A DNA stretch of 28,471 nt from Plantago elongata (GCA_036897095.1 JAYMSP010001831.1:1-28471), one strand, 5' to 3'; shown: positions 10,510-23,277, counted from the first letter of the stretch. Notes: generated by a model not told the origin, from the sequence alone. Program-made: numbers and translations.

Positions 10510-11347
10510 AATTGATAATTGTATTTCATGACTCGTTGTGGTGCTTATTTGTTGGTTACTCAGAGTATGGAGTTTCTAAATAAAAATATCGACCAGCAAG
10601 TATTGCATCAAAGATATTTCAACTCATACTCTTTTAAATATTGCATCAAAGCTACTTTTACATGCTTCAACTAAACTGATTTATGCACGAAAGATCGATT
10701 TGAATATATATATATATATTATTATTGATGTGATTGATTGATTGAACGAACGAACAATGCGCAATTGTGGTGGAGGTTTCCGAGTGTATAGCTTGGACAG
10801 TTGTGACTTATTCATTAGGTTCCTCTACTTACTATCTGAAGACGCGAGGCAAAAGCAGCCGAGGTTTTGAGAGTAGTAGTGTTTCACCCCATACCATGAC
10901 GGGTATTAATTGATTGATCGAGAGGAGTTATAAGGGCTCGGATTGGGGTTATAAGGATGGCTGCACCAATAAATCATTGATTGATTGCAATGATTGATTG
11001 TATATTGATATTATTGTGCGTGTTATGAATTTCTTATTGATATGTTAATGGTCACTCTCACATACGTTTCCTTTCTTGTAGATTCTGAAATTTAGTGAGG
11101 ACCGAGTCGGATAGACGTTCAGGGACTTGAGTTATTTAGGGTTAAATAGGATTTTTATACTTGTTATTCCGGTGCTTGTAAAAATAATACTTGTCAGAAC
11201 TGGTTTATATTCCGCTACTTTTGAAAATAGTATTTTTCACAAGTCATTGTTTAATTTTAATTTCACAATGTTCTTGAAATGTCTTTTTCTTATCAATTTT
11301 AACGCTCTGAAAAATTATTCTAAATTCTCGAGGCGTCACAGTAGTTA
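10510..11347. other. Intergenic DNA with microsatellites
   Basis: No gene is recognised. It holds an AT repeat near 10704-10720, then GATT and GAAC repeats (10726-10756). More GATT-type repeats sit at 10910-11010 around a less AT-rich block (10760-10900). A plus-strand frame at 11127-11354 is Phe- and Leu-rich without domain support. Confidence 0.45.
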
Positions 11348-11357
11348 TGCATAATCT

Positions 11358-11363
11358 TTTATT
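11358..11363 (-). terminator. Candidate polyadenylation signal AATAAA for the lipoxygenase gene
   Basis: AATAAA on the minus strand, about 185 nt beyond the lipoxygenase stop codon, a usual plant 3' UTR distance. Plant signals are loosely defined, so this is a candidate only. Confidence 0.35.
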
Positions 11364-11547
11364 AAGATTCTTCATATTTTACTCATAAAGATATCTATAC
11401 GCTCTGGAAGAATTACAAGACTCCATCCAGGCACATCATACTACTCCAACCTTAGCTACAAATATACATTATACCCATAAATATCTTAATGAATTAGCTG
11501 TTATACTTAGACCAGCATTTAACAGTTACTACTATACTTTTCAAGAA

Positions 11548-14500
11548 TTATATTGACACACTATTTGGAACTCCCCTACATGTTACGCCAGGTTCGGAAC
11601 TGGGTACAAGAAGCTCATATGGTAGCACCCCTGCACCACATCTGTTCTTCAGGCTCGGATCTCTATTCCGTCTCTCTATTTCCTTCTCAATCTGCTTAAT
11701 TTCAGCCGAAAATTCATAAAATGACTCGATAACCTCAGCATCACCACACCATATCGACTGGTGTTGCCTCTCACCCAAGTACTCTTCATCAGGCGAGTGA
11801 GTTGACAATGTATCAACCACAGCCATGAACTTTGTTGCTTGTAACAAACCTGGTAGGGCAGAGAAGAAGTACTTCTGAGGGTCTGAGAGGAAAATTGTGT
11901 ACTCAGGATCATTCTCGTCTGGGATTAGCCTTCGCATCAGAGGGGGGCGGTTTGGGACGTAACCACCATATGGATACTGTCCAAAGTTCAAGGCGGCATG
12001 CTGTGCTGATCCTAGCCATATTATGGTAGTCAAAATTGATGTGAGGTCCTCTGGAGTAGCTAATGTGGGCCACCAGTCTTCGTTTCGAAGATCAGCATGG
12101 CCCACATTGATGGACTCGGCATACCAGGCTTGGAGCTCCTTATCATTACAGACTTGGGCAGAGTTTGGGTAGTAATGGTTGACATAGTTCCGCACCCAAT
12201 TCTCGATGGCACCCCATATCATAAGGCCATCTGTTGCGTATGGATAGTCCTCGACAAGAAGTTTGAGTCCATGTGGTTGTGTTGAGTCTGGTACTGCCAT
12301 TCCTCTGTAAATCCAAACAACCAATTCAGACTTAGCTTTATAAAATTTACTCGAGAATGTGAAAGAATTCCATCTTATCTAAGAGAACATTCTTTCCACT
12401 TATCGTGCTTTCTTGATAAGAAGTCACTATGGATATGGAATCGTTTAAAATAACACGAAAATTCCACTTAATTTTTCTGTGTAACTATATATGCATTTTG
12501 AAGTACCTTCGAATGAGGTCAGCTGGAAGACTTTCCAAGTCGAAGCGCCAGCTTTTATATGCAGCTGCACTGATTTCCATGCAATAACGGCCAGGGGTGA
12601 AGCAAGACTCGATAACACCATCGACACTAATCAAACTCTGCCGAGCTAACGCATTGATCTCTAATGTATATCGCATGTGTGGATCCAGCAGCTTGAAAAT
12701 AGGATGCAAAGCACTAAGTTGTCTATGTGCCGCCAATATGAAAGGCTCTGTGGCTGCATGAGTGCGCAACCTAAAAACACCAAAGCAAATCATTATTTCA
12801 AGAAAATAAAGCTATTTTCAGTCACCAACTCTAAAATAGCAATAGCAGTACATATAAGTTATAACTAAGAATTATCAATTATCAAACTTACCAATGGTTA
12901 ACTAGCTGATGCACTCCGGCATCATTAGAGCAAACATGGGCTTTGGCCAATTGCCACGCCCAATAAGTTGTTGCGTCAACTGGTGGAGTGACAACACGCT
13001 TTGGCTGTATGTCGGGTGAGGTGTAAGGAAGGCTTAGCTCAATAGCAATTGGTTTGAGGGTCCCCGCATCAGTTAAGAAAAATAAAGTTCGCGTAGCATA
13101 TGACTTTCGGCCATCAAGAGCATTCATCTTATCAAGGAATGGCAAGTAAATGTCATGGTAATCTATGATATACAACTTGTTAGCATCCAAAGCCTGTCAA
13201 ATGCACAAAAACACATCAAACACCCATGTTAGACAACAGTAATAGTATTAATGCACTGTATCTTCAATTTATGTTAATATCAAGTGACTGTTTGCAACAG
13301 CTTTAAAAACTGCTCATTCCTTTTTCAGCAGAAGCAGAATATGAATTTTTCCAACTTCTAACCAGTTTATATACAAAAAGTTAAAAAGCAATTCTACGGA
13401 AGCACATCCAAAGTTGATTACTGCTCATTCCTTTTTTAGTAGAAGCAGAAAATAAAAATGTTGCAGCTTCTAAGTTCTAACCAGTTTATATATAAGAGGC
13501 TAAGTTGTTCTAGAGAAACACATCCAAAGTTGATTCTCCAGATCATATATTTTTTAAACATTTTTACGTGGGAGTAAGTGTCTCATAAAACCAGTTAACT
13601 TTCACAAGAATTTATATTTAGGGACTTAGAATTATTCGCAATGGGGCACTAAATTGAGTTGGCCAATCAAAAATCTACCTGTTGCACAGTCATCCCATTG
13701 AGTTGGCCAACAATGTGTTCTTCTTTAAGAGCTGATTCTTGTGGTCCATGTACTTGAGCGTCCAGTTTACTAACGGGTGGAAAGGTCTGAAGCCTTTCAA
13801 TGCTCACTGGATTCACTCCAGCTATAGCTTGACGGGCAAATTCGTCATCTCTCAACCAAGCGTATTTATCCTCTGCACGTTTAAAATATTGTGAATACAA
13901 AAGTTCAACACAATAATTCAAAAAGACCAATAATTGAGTAGCAGTAATGAGTAGTGCTTCTTTTATTGACCACTCAAGGCACATTCAATCAATGAACCAA
14001 TTGATGTCAATTACTAGTGTTTATAATGAGCACTCACTTGACACAATTTTTGGAAGGTCGAATTTTAGAAGTCCACCATCTTGAAGTTTGCTAACAGCCT
14101 TGGACATGGGTATCTTGTTCAAGATCTCCTCTTGAAACCCGAGTTTCAGGAGAAGTCCTTCGCTGTAGAGACTGTCAATATCCGAGAAACCTTTAAAATC
14201 CTTGTTATTGACTGAGATACCAGCCATTAGTTGCGGTAAGAGGTTGTGAAGGACAGCCTTTAGCCTTCCAGTCGAGAAAGTGTTCATTTTCGACTCCTCA
14301 AATTGCTCGTCCCTTGGCACATACATTGGCAATGGTTTCTCCACCCTGCTTTCTGAATTTACATCTGATTCACAAAAGAACAAGTATATATGAGCAAGGA
14401 AGTAACACATAAATATTTGGAATAAATATATGCGAATGGATTTATTTCAAACTTTTTTCTCCGTCAGCGATTCTAGTCTGTCTATTTAGCAGAAATCCTA

Positions 14501-16877
14501 ATAAGATATCGGCAGCTGATAAGTTGGCTGAAATTGTTAATGAATAAGCTAGATAATTATGCTTGTGCTAAATAGGAAATACAGTAGCTCATGCACAAGG
14601 TGATTTGACAAGTACAAAATGAAAAACCAACCTAACATATTTTCTAATAAAAGTCATGTATCATATGACGTTGCATTTTCTAAATAAGTTCATCTAACTC
14701 ATAAGGTACGAGACTAACCACTTCTCGTCGGAGGTCGACCAGTGCGACAACGTCTAGGGTAAGGTATTTTTTCGCCTCCGAGAACCGGCCTAGCAAAATC
14801 GATCCCTTTGTCTGGGTTTCCCAGGTCATTATACACATCATAGTCATAAGTTCTATCAGACAACTTCCTTTCACCATTTCCATCACCTCTTAGATCTCTC
14901 AGCTCCCTTTCTCTAAGAGCTCTCAATCCAGGTGGTGTTTCATTGGGCAGATATGGCTGTCGGAGAAAAAATAATTATTAATTAATGAGGCAGTTAAATA
15001 ACAAACATCGCATGTGACCTCCATAATTTTAATACTCAAGGGTCACTAATCACAGTTAACTACTCACAATTTGTCTCTAGTACAGCTTTATCTGTCGGTA
15101 GAAGGGCTCAACTGCGCATATTTAACTATAAACATTACATCATTAGATGTATTTCACTTAAGTATACTGAGATTTATTATATACACGACACAAAAGTTTG
15201 TATTACTTCAAACGGTTGCCACAGAAGAACCCGCACCATGTATATGATAGTTTCTTTTTTTAAGTGCAAGTATTTTGGAAACCGACTTGTCTGTTAATAT
15301 TTTCTAATTAAGATGTTAAACCAACTCAAGAAAATTAACCTTATGATGGATGGCTACTTTATGGAGATAGAAAAAGGATATTGGGGTATCAAAGCTTATC
15401 AACAACTCCCTTTTTGTTTGTGTTTTAAACGTAACTTGATTCGAGTATAAAAGTTACAAGTTGCTAAATAAATGAGGATAACAACTCCAATGATGTTCAG
15501 AATATTTACGAGACTTCATATAAGAGTTAAAAGAAAAACGACAAGCGAAAGGCTGTTAACAACCAGACAAGAAAGTAAATACTAATGACTTCATCAAATT
15601 TAAGATCAAATAGTAAATTTTGTTCTCTAATGATATTATCTGCCATGTCACATGTGTACAAAAATCTTTGATTTAGTCATACACAACCAAACAAACAATA
15701 AAGGAAAGAAAGAAATTTGGTCAAGATCAGCTTAGTTCACCAACACAAAGTCCTGACTTTCGAGATTAAAAGAAATATAACAAGTGGAAAGCATGGAATT
15801 TAATTTGACCCTAACAGCTTTTGTCAAAAATGCACAAAGAAAGCATTGAACTTGTTGAAGGAATATTGACAAAGAAAATTCCGAGTAATAATACTCTCCC
15901 CCGGCACATAATTGATAAATGTTACGAGATAAATGCACATAAATTAAAAATGTATAAAATTGAAGATATAAATAAATATAAATGTAATATGTGATAATTA
16001 TTTATTATACTGTACCTGATTGGAGAAGAAAATTCTTTTTCCAGGATGATCTTTCTTGGGCTGAACCCAAGAATTACAAGGGAAATGAACAGGGCCACAT
16101 GCAAATCCTTCAATTGTGATGCTCTCCAAGAAAAATTCCCTCTGGTGTTTGTTTGACACTGTAATTGCACCAGGCACCCCAAAATTCGAATCCACTACAA
16201 ATTCTGCTGTGTAATTTACCCTCTCCGCTTTCAAGCTTGACTTCTTTGACCAGTCCCTTAACACTGCTCCACTACTCTTCTTTGGTGCCTTTGTTTCTTC
16301 CAAATCACAAACATTATTACAAATGTTAGTTTAAGTAAGAAATCCAGATTTAGATCAAGACTTATATGAAGAAGAAGAAGGCGCCGCTTAACTCAGTTAA
16401 TAATACGTTCCCTCCCTCCAACTAATAGGGCGGGTCGAGTCATCCGTCCTTTTAAAAAATAATGATGAAGAAGAAGAAGAAAAAAAAAAAAGGAAGAAGA
16501 TTCTTACTTGGGTCAATATCATTGCTAATAAGCTCCAAGACAACATTTCTCCCAATCTTATCAGTAAAAGCATCCAAATGTTTGACAAAAGTCTCCTTAA
16601 AATCCTCCTTATGCTTGTTTCTAACAGTGACCACTGCTCCAACCTTAAATTTGACAGCCTTGTCAGGCACAACTTTAACCAGCTCCAAATCCTCACTAAT
16701 GGCAGCAACAATGGTGAGTGTATTTTTGAGCCCTTTTGGTTGTTGTACTTTCCTTCCTTGAAAGGGCAAATTGTTTCTCAAAACGAACACCCTTCTTCCC
16801 CTAGAAGGATCAAGAAATGAAGATTTGTCCATCACAGAAGAAGAAAAACCCATCATCATTTCGTTCACAAGAGCCAT
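11548..16877 (-). CDS. LOX2: Linoleate 13S-lipoxygenase, chloroplastic, type 2; 910 aa
   Basis: Eight exons: 16508-16877, 16016-16296, 14719-14956, 14038-14364, 13679-13872, 12892-13193, 12507-12770 and 11548-12304. All are bounded by GT-AG and join in frame to 2733 nt including TAA. The protein has a Ser/Arg-rich plastid transit peptide (about 1-50), a PLAT/LH2 domain (about 52-212) and the alpha-helical catalytic domain to the end. The iron ligands are all present: H570 and H575 (HWLRTH), H761 and N765 (HAALN), and the terminal I910 (NSVSI). The pocket pair Cys-Phe (ESCF) matches 13-lipoxygenases, and Ala in NALARQ matches S-stereospecificity. The enzyme adds O2 at C-13 of linoleic or linolenic acid, feeding oxylipin synthesis (jasmonates, C5/C6 volatiles). 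It resembles tomato TomLoxC and appears intact. The exact paralogue is not assigned. Confidence 0.96.
13310..13535. repeat. Diverged tandem duplication of about 111 bp inside a lipoxygenase intron
   Basis: In the intron between exons 5 and 6, the block starting CTGCTCATTCC at 13310 recurs at 13421. Both copies also share AGCAGAAGCAGAA-like, CCAGTTTATATA and CACATCCAAAGTTGATT segments in the same order. The copies differ by several substitutions and small indels. Confidence 0.8.
16381..16464 (+). repeat. tRNA-derived mini-SINE, copy D, in lipoxygenase intron 1
   Basis: On the plus strand the A-box-like segment (16386-16407; core TTAACTCAGTTAATAATACG) and the B-box-like segment (16430-16445; core GCGGGTCGAGTCATCC) span 60 nt, followed by an AAAAAATAATG tail. 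An identical 15-bp purine repeat, ATGAAGAAGAAGAAG, lies on both sides (16366-16380 and 16465-16479). Because it is simple sequence, it is weaker proof of a target-site duplication. The unit opposes the lipoxygenase gene and lies in intron 1 (16297-16507), clear of both splice sites. Confidence 0.65.
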
Positions 16878-16986
16878 CTGTAAAATCGTTTTCTTTTATT
16901 TGGGGAATTTTTAGGAATTTGAGAAGGTGATCGAGAGAAAGCGTGGTATGTTTCGGTTTAATTTTGAGTTAGAATAGTTCGTAGGT

Positions 16987-16999
16987 TTATTTATATATA
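16987..16999 (-). promoter_or_regulatory. TATA box of the lipoxygenase gene
   Basis: On the minus strand TATATATAAATAA lies about 110 nt upstream of the start ATG, which fits a short 5' UTR of roughly 75-85 nt. It is the best TATA match upstream of this gene. Confidence 0.6.
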
Positions 17000-18185
17000 G
17001 GCATGATGAGCATGAGGAAGTAGATCTCACCGTCCACACGTTTTCTAATTTAAGTTTGCGACTTGACCACATGGACAAATTGAGTCACTAGTTTTTGGGA
17101 GATTTTCATATGACCCAACTAGAGCTAATCTTCACACGTTAGTCCCTATTAAGTTTGAACTATTTGAGATAGGTCAAAAAATCCGTTGCGGGAATGAAAG
17201 AATACTCATTTACTTGCTTGTTCTAACAAATATAGTGTAATCCGTTCAGGGAATTAGTTGGAGATTAGTAATCGAGTTAAATGTGAATCATGAAAAGTAA
17301 GTTGAAGGAGTTAAAGAGATTAAGAACGATATCTATATAAATAAGGTACAGTTTTATTTTCGAGAACTCAACTATGAGAACTCAGAAGTAAACGTGTTTG
17401 TTCTGTTAAAATATCTGGTTCGTACACGAATGAGGATAAAGTGTGAAAAAATAATATATATTACTATAATGAATCACCTTTTCAACTCATCCATATATAT
17501 ATTTGTAATATGTAATTTTCAATTCTTAGTTGTAGGTTTCTTATTTTAAGATAACAATATAAATAAAATAAATAAATGAATAAGGTTATGTCCTCTTTAA
17601 CTGAAATTGTTGAAATAAACTGAATTAGTTCGAACTGAACTCAAATTAATTGAAGTATAATATAAATTATAAATAATTAAAATTGAATTGATTAAACAGA
17701 ATTTAATTGAATTTAACTGAACCAAATTGATTTGATTTTAAATTAAAAAAAATGTATAAATTTTATCCAGTCTGATATGTGTCAGAGCTCTTTCAAAAAC
17801 CATTTCAACTTCCAATATCTTCCTACACCAATATATAACTATCATATTTCCATAGTTAACCATATTTAATTTAAGGCACCTGCAAAATTTAATTATCACA
17901 TCATATATGTATATAGTCGTCTTATCATATACTTAGAATTAGAATTTGTCTTAAGACTCTAGTGGTCTAAGAGTATTGTCAGAATATGGCTAATTAAAGA
18001 TAGGTGCTCTCAATCATAAAATTAAAATGTTAAGTTTTATTAGGTACAACTAAAAGTGTAAAATGAAAGATTTTTTATAGTCAGGCTCTGTTTATCACTA
18101 TATTTTCAACTAGTTTTTTAATTCTATAAGCCTTTTTTTAATAAAAAGCTTCTTACGTAAATGCACAGCTTTTCAAACAAGCTAA
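17000..18185. other. Lipoxygenase upstream region and intergenic DNA
   Basis: No gene is visible. The first few hundred bases should hold lipoxygenase regulatory sequence, but I could not assign specific elements with confidence. From about 17585 to 17760 there is degenerate GAATT/AACTGAA low-complexity sequence; a similar stretch occurs at 25075-25180. The last bases before the retrotransposon read ACAAGCTAA. Confidence 0.45.
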
Positions 18186-19047
18186 TGTAAGAATTTTAGC
18201 TAATCATGAGACTAGTCTATTAATTTGCATCTCAACCAAATGGGCCCACATGTTTAGAAATGTAGTTTCCTCAACCGTTAATAATCTACTAAGTTAGTAG
18301 AAGACACTTGAGAAAGAATAACTAAAATTCATTGAAAGGTCAAAGAGGTCTTGAAGCTCAAGGTGTGTTGGTTGATGCATTGAATATGAAATGCCAAGAG
18401 TTGGAATATGGAAAGTCCCACATAGCTAAACTTGATGAAGAAAAGGCTACTTATTAGCTATTGGATTGAGGTAAAGGATTGGCCCTTGGGGCACCCATGC
18501 TATTGTAGGAGGGAAGACCTAGAAGCATCTTCACACGCACCCGCCTGGCTCCAAGCGGAGCCGGTCGTGGGTCGTGGGTCAAGGGTCGCAATCTAGGGCT
18601 GAGTATAATCTTTTTAGGCCAGAAACATATTATGTTTTGGTCAGGCCCAAACAAAATCTGAAACAGAAAAGGCCCAACTCGCTTGGGCTTGTAGTGAACG
18701 AATATGTTCGTTCACCGAAATTTGTGTCTAAATTTTTGTCTCTGTAGGAGCCTGTTCGAATTTTCAGATTGCAACTTTTTCTAATTATAAATCCAATTCT
18801 TTCTTCCTTCTCTCTTTTCTCTTTGTAGCCTGAAGAATCCTTTGTTATAGTAGTTCGGAGAGTTACTGTTCGAGTGCTTGAACACTAACTCAAATACTAT
18901 TGTTCTATCTTGGAATACTATTTGCTAAGTAAACTGTGAGCGCCAAAGCGGTGCAAATACAGTCTTAGAGAATAAGGCCCAGCCTTTGCTCAGTAGTCTA
19001 GTCTAATCTACATTCTGCCCCTTTCGAGACACTACCAACATCCAACA
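18186..19047 (+). repeat. 5' LTR of the copia element
   Basis: About 862 bp, running from TGTAAGAATT to CCAACA. It has a less AT-rich middle (18535-18600) with GTCGTGGGTC repeats and a TATA-like ATTATAAAT (18784-18792). Compared with the 3' LTR it lacks 41 bp directly after that TATA and differs by further indels around 18620-18745. The exact 3' boundary is set by where the two LTRs stop matching. Confidence 0.88.
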
Positions 19048-19077
19048 ATTTAAGACTATATTTTCTATGTATCGAAG

Positions 19078-20048
19078 ATGTCTACTGTTGATGTTACTGC
19101 CCAACGAATGAATGTTGCTCCTGCTAACCATGGGGAGACACCAGAGAAGTTTCAAGGGTCAAACTTCAAGCAGTGGAAATAGAAGATGAGGTTCTACTTG
19201 ATAACCATTGAGTTCACAAGTTACCTTACTGCTGAAGCTCCTGCTCGGCCCACTCTACGGGAGATTGATGAGAACATTGGAAGCGGAGGCGAAGAAGGCC
19301 GCTGAAGAGGAAAACAAAGTAATGCAATTGTCCCATGATGCTTGGATGAATGCAGATTTCATGTGTAAGAACTACATTCTGAACTGTCTTTTAGATGTTC
19401 TCTACACTGCTTTCTGCTCTGTCAGTACCAAGAGAGTTGCAGGAGCAACTGGACAAGAAGTATTGTGCAGAGGATGTCGATGCGAAGAAGTTCATTGTGG
19501 GAAATTTTTTGAACTTCAGGATGCATGACTCGAAATTTGTAATGAGTCAGGTTATGGAGTTTCAAATGATTCTCCATGATTTGGAACAAGAGGGCATGCT
19601 GCCCAATGAGTCTTTCCTGGTCGCTTCATTGATCGAGAAGCTGCCTCCTTCATGGAACGAGTTTATGAACTATCTCAAGTTGAAAACTAAGGAGATGAGG
19701 CTTGAGGAGTTGATCATCAAACTCCAGATTCAGGAAGACAACCGCAAGGCTTTGGAAAAAGGAAAGCAGCCTGTTGAGGCAAAGGCTCACTTTGTTGATG
19801 CCAAGGGGAAATCCAAGGGGAACCCCAGTATGAAACGCAAGCAGCACCCTGGTGACGTGAAGTCTCAAGGAAATTCTGAGAAACCTGGTTCCGCTAGGAG
19901 GATCAAAGGGAATTGCTACAATTGCGGGAAGCCTGGGCACATGAAGGCTGATTGTCACCAACTCAAGAAGGAGAAGGCTAATATTGCAGAAACAAAGGGT
20001 GACCCTATGGAGGAGGAATTGGTCAACTCCTTTGCTGGTGTGATCTAG
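19078..20048 (+). pseudogene. Degenerate copia gag
   Basis: The first ATG (19078) opens a frame that meets TAG at 19180-19182. A frame change near 19275-19430 leads into the long open stretch up to TAG at 20046-20048. That stretch has the UBN2/copia gag domain (to about 19760), a Lys-rich linker, and a CCHC zinc knuckle CYNCGKPGHMKADC at 19914-19955. In live elements this protein forms the virus-like particle and binds RNA. The internal stop and shifts show that it is not functional as it stands. Confidence 0.88.
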
Positions 20049-23000
20049 GAGGCAAACCTTGTTGAAAATATGAAACAATGGTGGATTGATACAGGTGCGA
20101 CTAGTCACGTTTGTTCTGGCAGGGGCTCTTTCTCCACCTACAATCCGATGAAGGATAAGAAGTTGTTCATGGGGAACGATGCTACATCTGCTATGAAGGG
20201 AGTTGGCAACGTGGTTTGAAGATGAGTTCCGGGAAGGAACTCATACTGAAGGAAGTGATGCACGTTCCGGGCATACGCAGGAATTTGGTATCCGGTTGCT
20301 TGTTAGGGCAGGTTTTAAGTTGACCTTTGAGTCTGGTCAATTTGTAATGATGAAAAATAATCAATTTGTAGGGAAGGGCTACACATGTGATGGGCTCTTC
20401 AAAATGTCTGTAATGTCTGTACTTCGCTCATTTGTGAGCAATGAAAAGGATGTTTCTACTTACTTGACTGAGTCTCCTAATTTTTGGCACCATAGATTAG
20501 GACATACAAACTACAATGCGATTCGAAAATTAATTAAAACGAATCATTTGCCGTCCTTTGAAATCAACCCTCAAAGTAAATGCGAGGTTTGTGTGGAAGC
20601 AAAACTAACAAGAGCACCATTTCGTTCTGTAAACAAAACCACGTCTCCTCTAGAATTAATACACAGTGACCTATGTGACTTAAAATTTGTGCAAACTAGA
20701 GAAGGGAAAAAGTACTTTGTTACTTTTATCGATGATTGCACTAGGTATTGTTATGTTTATTTGTTAAGGAGTAAGGATGAAACCTTAGAAGCATTTAAAC
20801 ATTACAAAACTGAAGTTGTGAATGAACTTGATACTCGAATTAAAGTAATTCGAAGTGATAGAGGTGGAGAATATACATGACCACTTGAAAAATATTGCTC
20901 ACAGTTTGACATTATTAATCAAACCACTGCTCCATATTCTCCTCAATCTAATGGTATTGTTGAACGCAAGAATCGTACTCTAAAGGAGATGATGAATGCA
21001 ATATTACTAGATTCTGGATTATCTCAGAATTTGTGGGGGGAGGCTATTCTCACGGCCACTACTATTCTTAATAGAATACCCCGGAAAGATAGTGATGTTA
21101 CTCCATATGAATTGTGGAAAGGTCACAAGCCCTTGTACCAACACTTGAAAGTGTGAGGCTGCTTGGCCAAGGTAGTAATACCTAAACCAAATCAAGTAAA
21201 GATTGGACCAAAGACTGTAGATTGCATTTTTATAGGATATGCAAACAACAGTAGCGCTTATCGCTTCTTAGTGCATAAGTCGCTGATTCCGAGCATTCAT
21301 GAAGGAACTGTCATTGAATCAAGGAATGTAGAATTCTTTGAAGAAGTTTTTCCTAGGAAGGAAAAGAAAGAAATAGTTTCTCGTAAACGAGACTACGAAA
21401 CGACAATAGGGTCAAATGTGGGGGGCCCAATGGTGGTCCCAGTAAGTCCCCAAGTAGTTTTTCATGTGAGGGCACCTGTTGTAGGCCCTGTGGGGTCCCT
21501 GACCCAAGTGGCCCTAATGCAGAATTTCATGGTGTACCTCCGGAAAATGTTGTAAAACTTATAGGTTCACCTCCTCTAGAGGATGCCATAGAACCTGAAG
21601 TATTACCACAGGAGAATTCTGCAGAACCTGAAGGCTCACATCAAGAGAACGTTGAGGTCCCTGATGTCGAACCAAGGAGGAGCAAGCAAGCTAGGACTCA
21701 GAAAGACTTTGGTTCTGATTTTCTCACATACCTTGTGGAAAATGATCCTAGGACAATTCAAGAGGCGATGTCCACTCCTGAAGCCCCCTTTTGAAAAGAG
21801 GCCATTGAAAGTGAAATGAATTCCATCCTGCAAAATCATACTTGGGAAGTTGTTTACCTTCCTCTGGAAAATAAACCATTGGGTTGCAAGTGGATACTCA
21901 AATGCAAGTATAAAGTAGATGGAACCATTGATAAATACAAGGCTCGTCTAGTGGTCAAAGGATATAGATAAAAGGAGGGACTTGACTATTTTGACACATA
22001 CTCGCATGTGTCAAGAATAACTTCCATTAGAGTATTCATTGACATAGTTGCACTACGTAGTTTTGAGATACATCAAATGGATGTTAAACTGCTTTCCTAA
22101 ATGGAGAGTTAGACGAGGAAATTTATATGGACCAACATGAAGGGTATGTGGTTCCAGGACAAGAGAAGAAGGTATGTAGTCTGGTCAAGTCATTGTACGG
22201 ACTCAAGCAAGCCCCTAAACAATGGCATGAAAAGTTTGACAACACATTGCGATCAAAGGGCTTTTCTATAAATGAGTGTGATAAGTGTGTCTATGTGAAG
22301 GGAAATGTTGAATCCTTTGTCATGATATGCTTATATGTAGATGACATGCTCAATACTGGAAGCAGCCATGATTTGATCTTAAAAACAAAACAAATGTTGA
22401 AATAACTTTTTGACATGAAATACTTGGGTGTAGTAGATTCAATCTTAGAGATTAAGGTTTCTCAAACTCCCGAGGTATTGGTGCTTTCACAATCTCACTA
22501 CATTGAAGAGTTTCTAAAGAGATGAGGTCTTTGACTGTCAATGTGTAAGGACACCAATGTGCGAATTTTTGTGTTTGGACAAACACTCAGGTGATCCAGT
22601 AAACCAAACGCAATATGTTAGGATAATTGGCAGTTTAATATTACGTAATGATCTGCACTCGTCCTGATATTGCTTTTGCAGACAATAAGTTGGCGAGGCG
22701 CGTAATCCTGGAAGTGCTCACTAGAAAGCTCTACTTCATCTATTGGGATACTTAAGGCCACAATATATCATGGATTACACTATGGAAGATATCCAGCAGT
22801 ATTGGAAGGATACAGTGATGCAAACTGGATATCTTATAGTACAAACACCAAGTCCAATAGTGGTTATGTGTTTACCATTGGTGGCGGTGCGGTTCATGGA
22901 AGTCCTCTAAACAAACGTGCATCGCCTGATCCACGATGGAATCATAATTTATAGCTTTGGACAAAGCTGGAGAAGAAGTCGAGTGACTTCGAGAATTTTT

Positions 23001-23277
23001 AGAGGATATCCTTTGTTGGGATAAGCCCGTGCCTTCTGCAACAATTCATTGTGACAGTATGTCGGCATTAGGAAGGGCATCAAACAATATATATAATGAA
23101 AAGTCTAGACACATACATCGAAGACATAAAACCATTAGGCAGTTGGTCTCTACGGGGGTTATCACTATTGATTACGTGAAAACAAAGGATAACATTGTGG
23201 ATCCGCTAACCAAAGCGCTACCGAGGGATGAAGGACATTGCTTGTTTGGAGGAATGGGCTTAAGACCCACAAAATAA
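20049..23277 (+). pseudogene. Degenerate copia pol: protease, integrase, reverse transcriptase, RNase H
   Basis: Visible in order: the aspartic protease motif DTGA (20088-20099); the integrase zinc-binding H-H-C-C region (about 20488-20605); the integrase core with its acidic residues (SDLCD near 20665, IDDCTR near 20730, GIVERKNRTL near 20955). Then come the reverse transcriptase blocks, with YVDD at 22334-22345, and the RNase H end (about 22790-23277) with HCDSMSAL near 23050. Inactivating changes include a frameshift near 20215, stops at 20878-20880 and near 21155, 21793, 21970 and 22404, and further shifts around 22090-22130 and 22500-23000. The catalytic motifs survive although the frame does not. 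Confidence 0.92.

Noticed and set aside
16462..16820. Plus-strand open frames over lipoxygenase exon 1
   Set aside because: Antisense shadows of exon 1, which carries the transit peptide and the PLAT domain start.
18454..18654. Minus-strand open frame in the 5' LTR, repeated at 24166-24354 in the 3' LTR
   Set aside because: It is conserved only because the LTRs are copies of each other; it is antisense, lacks domain support and is changed by indels between the two.
19650..20108. Minus-strand 152-codon frame in copia gag
   Set aside because: Antisense to the gag frame with its CCHC knuckle; no independent support.
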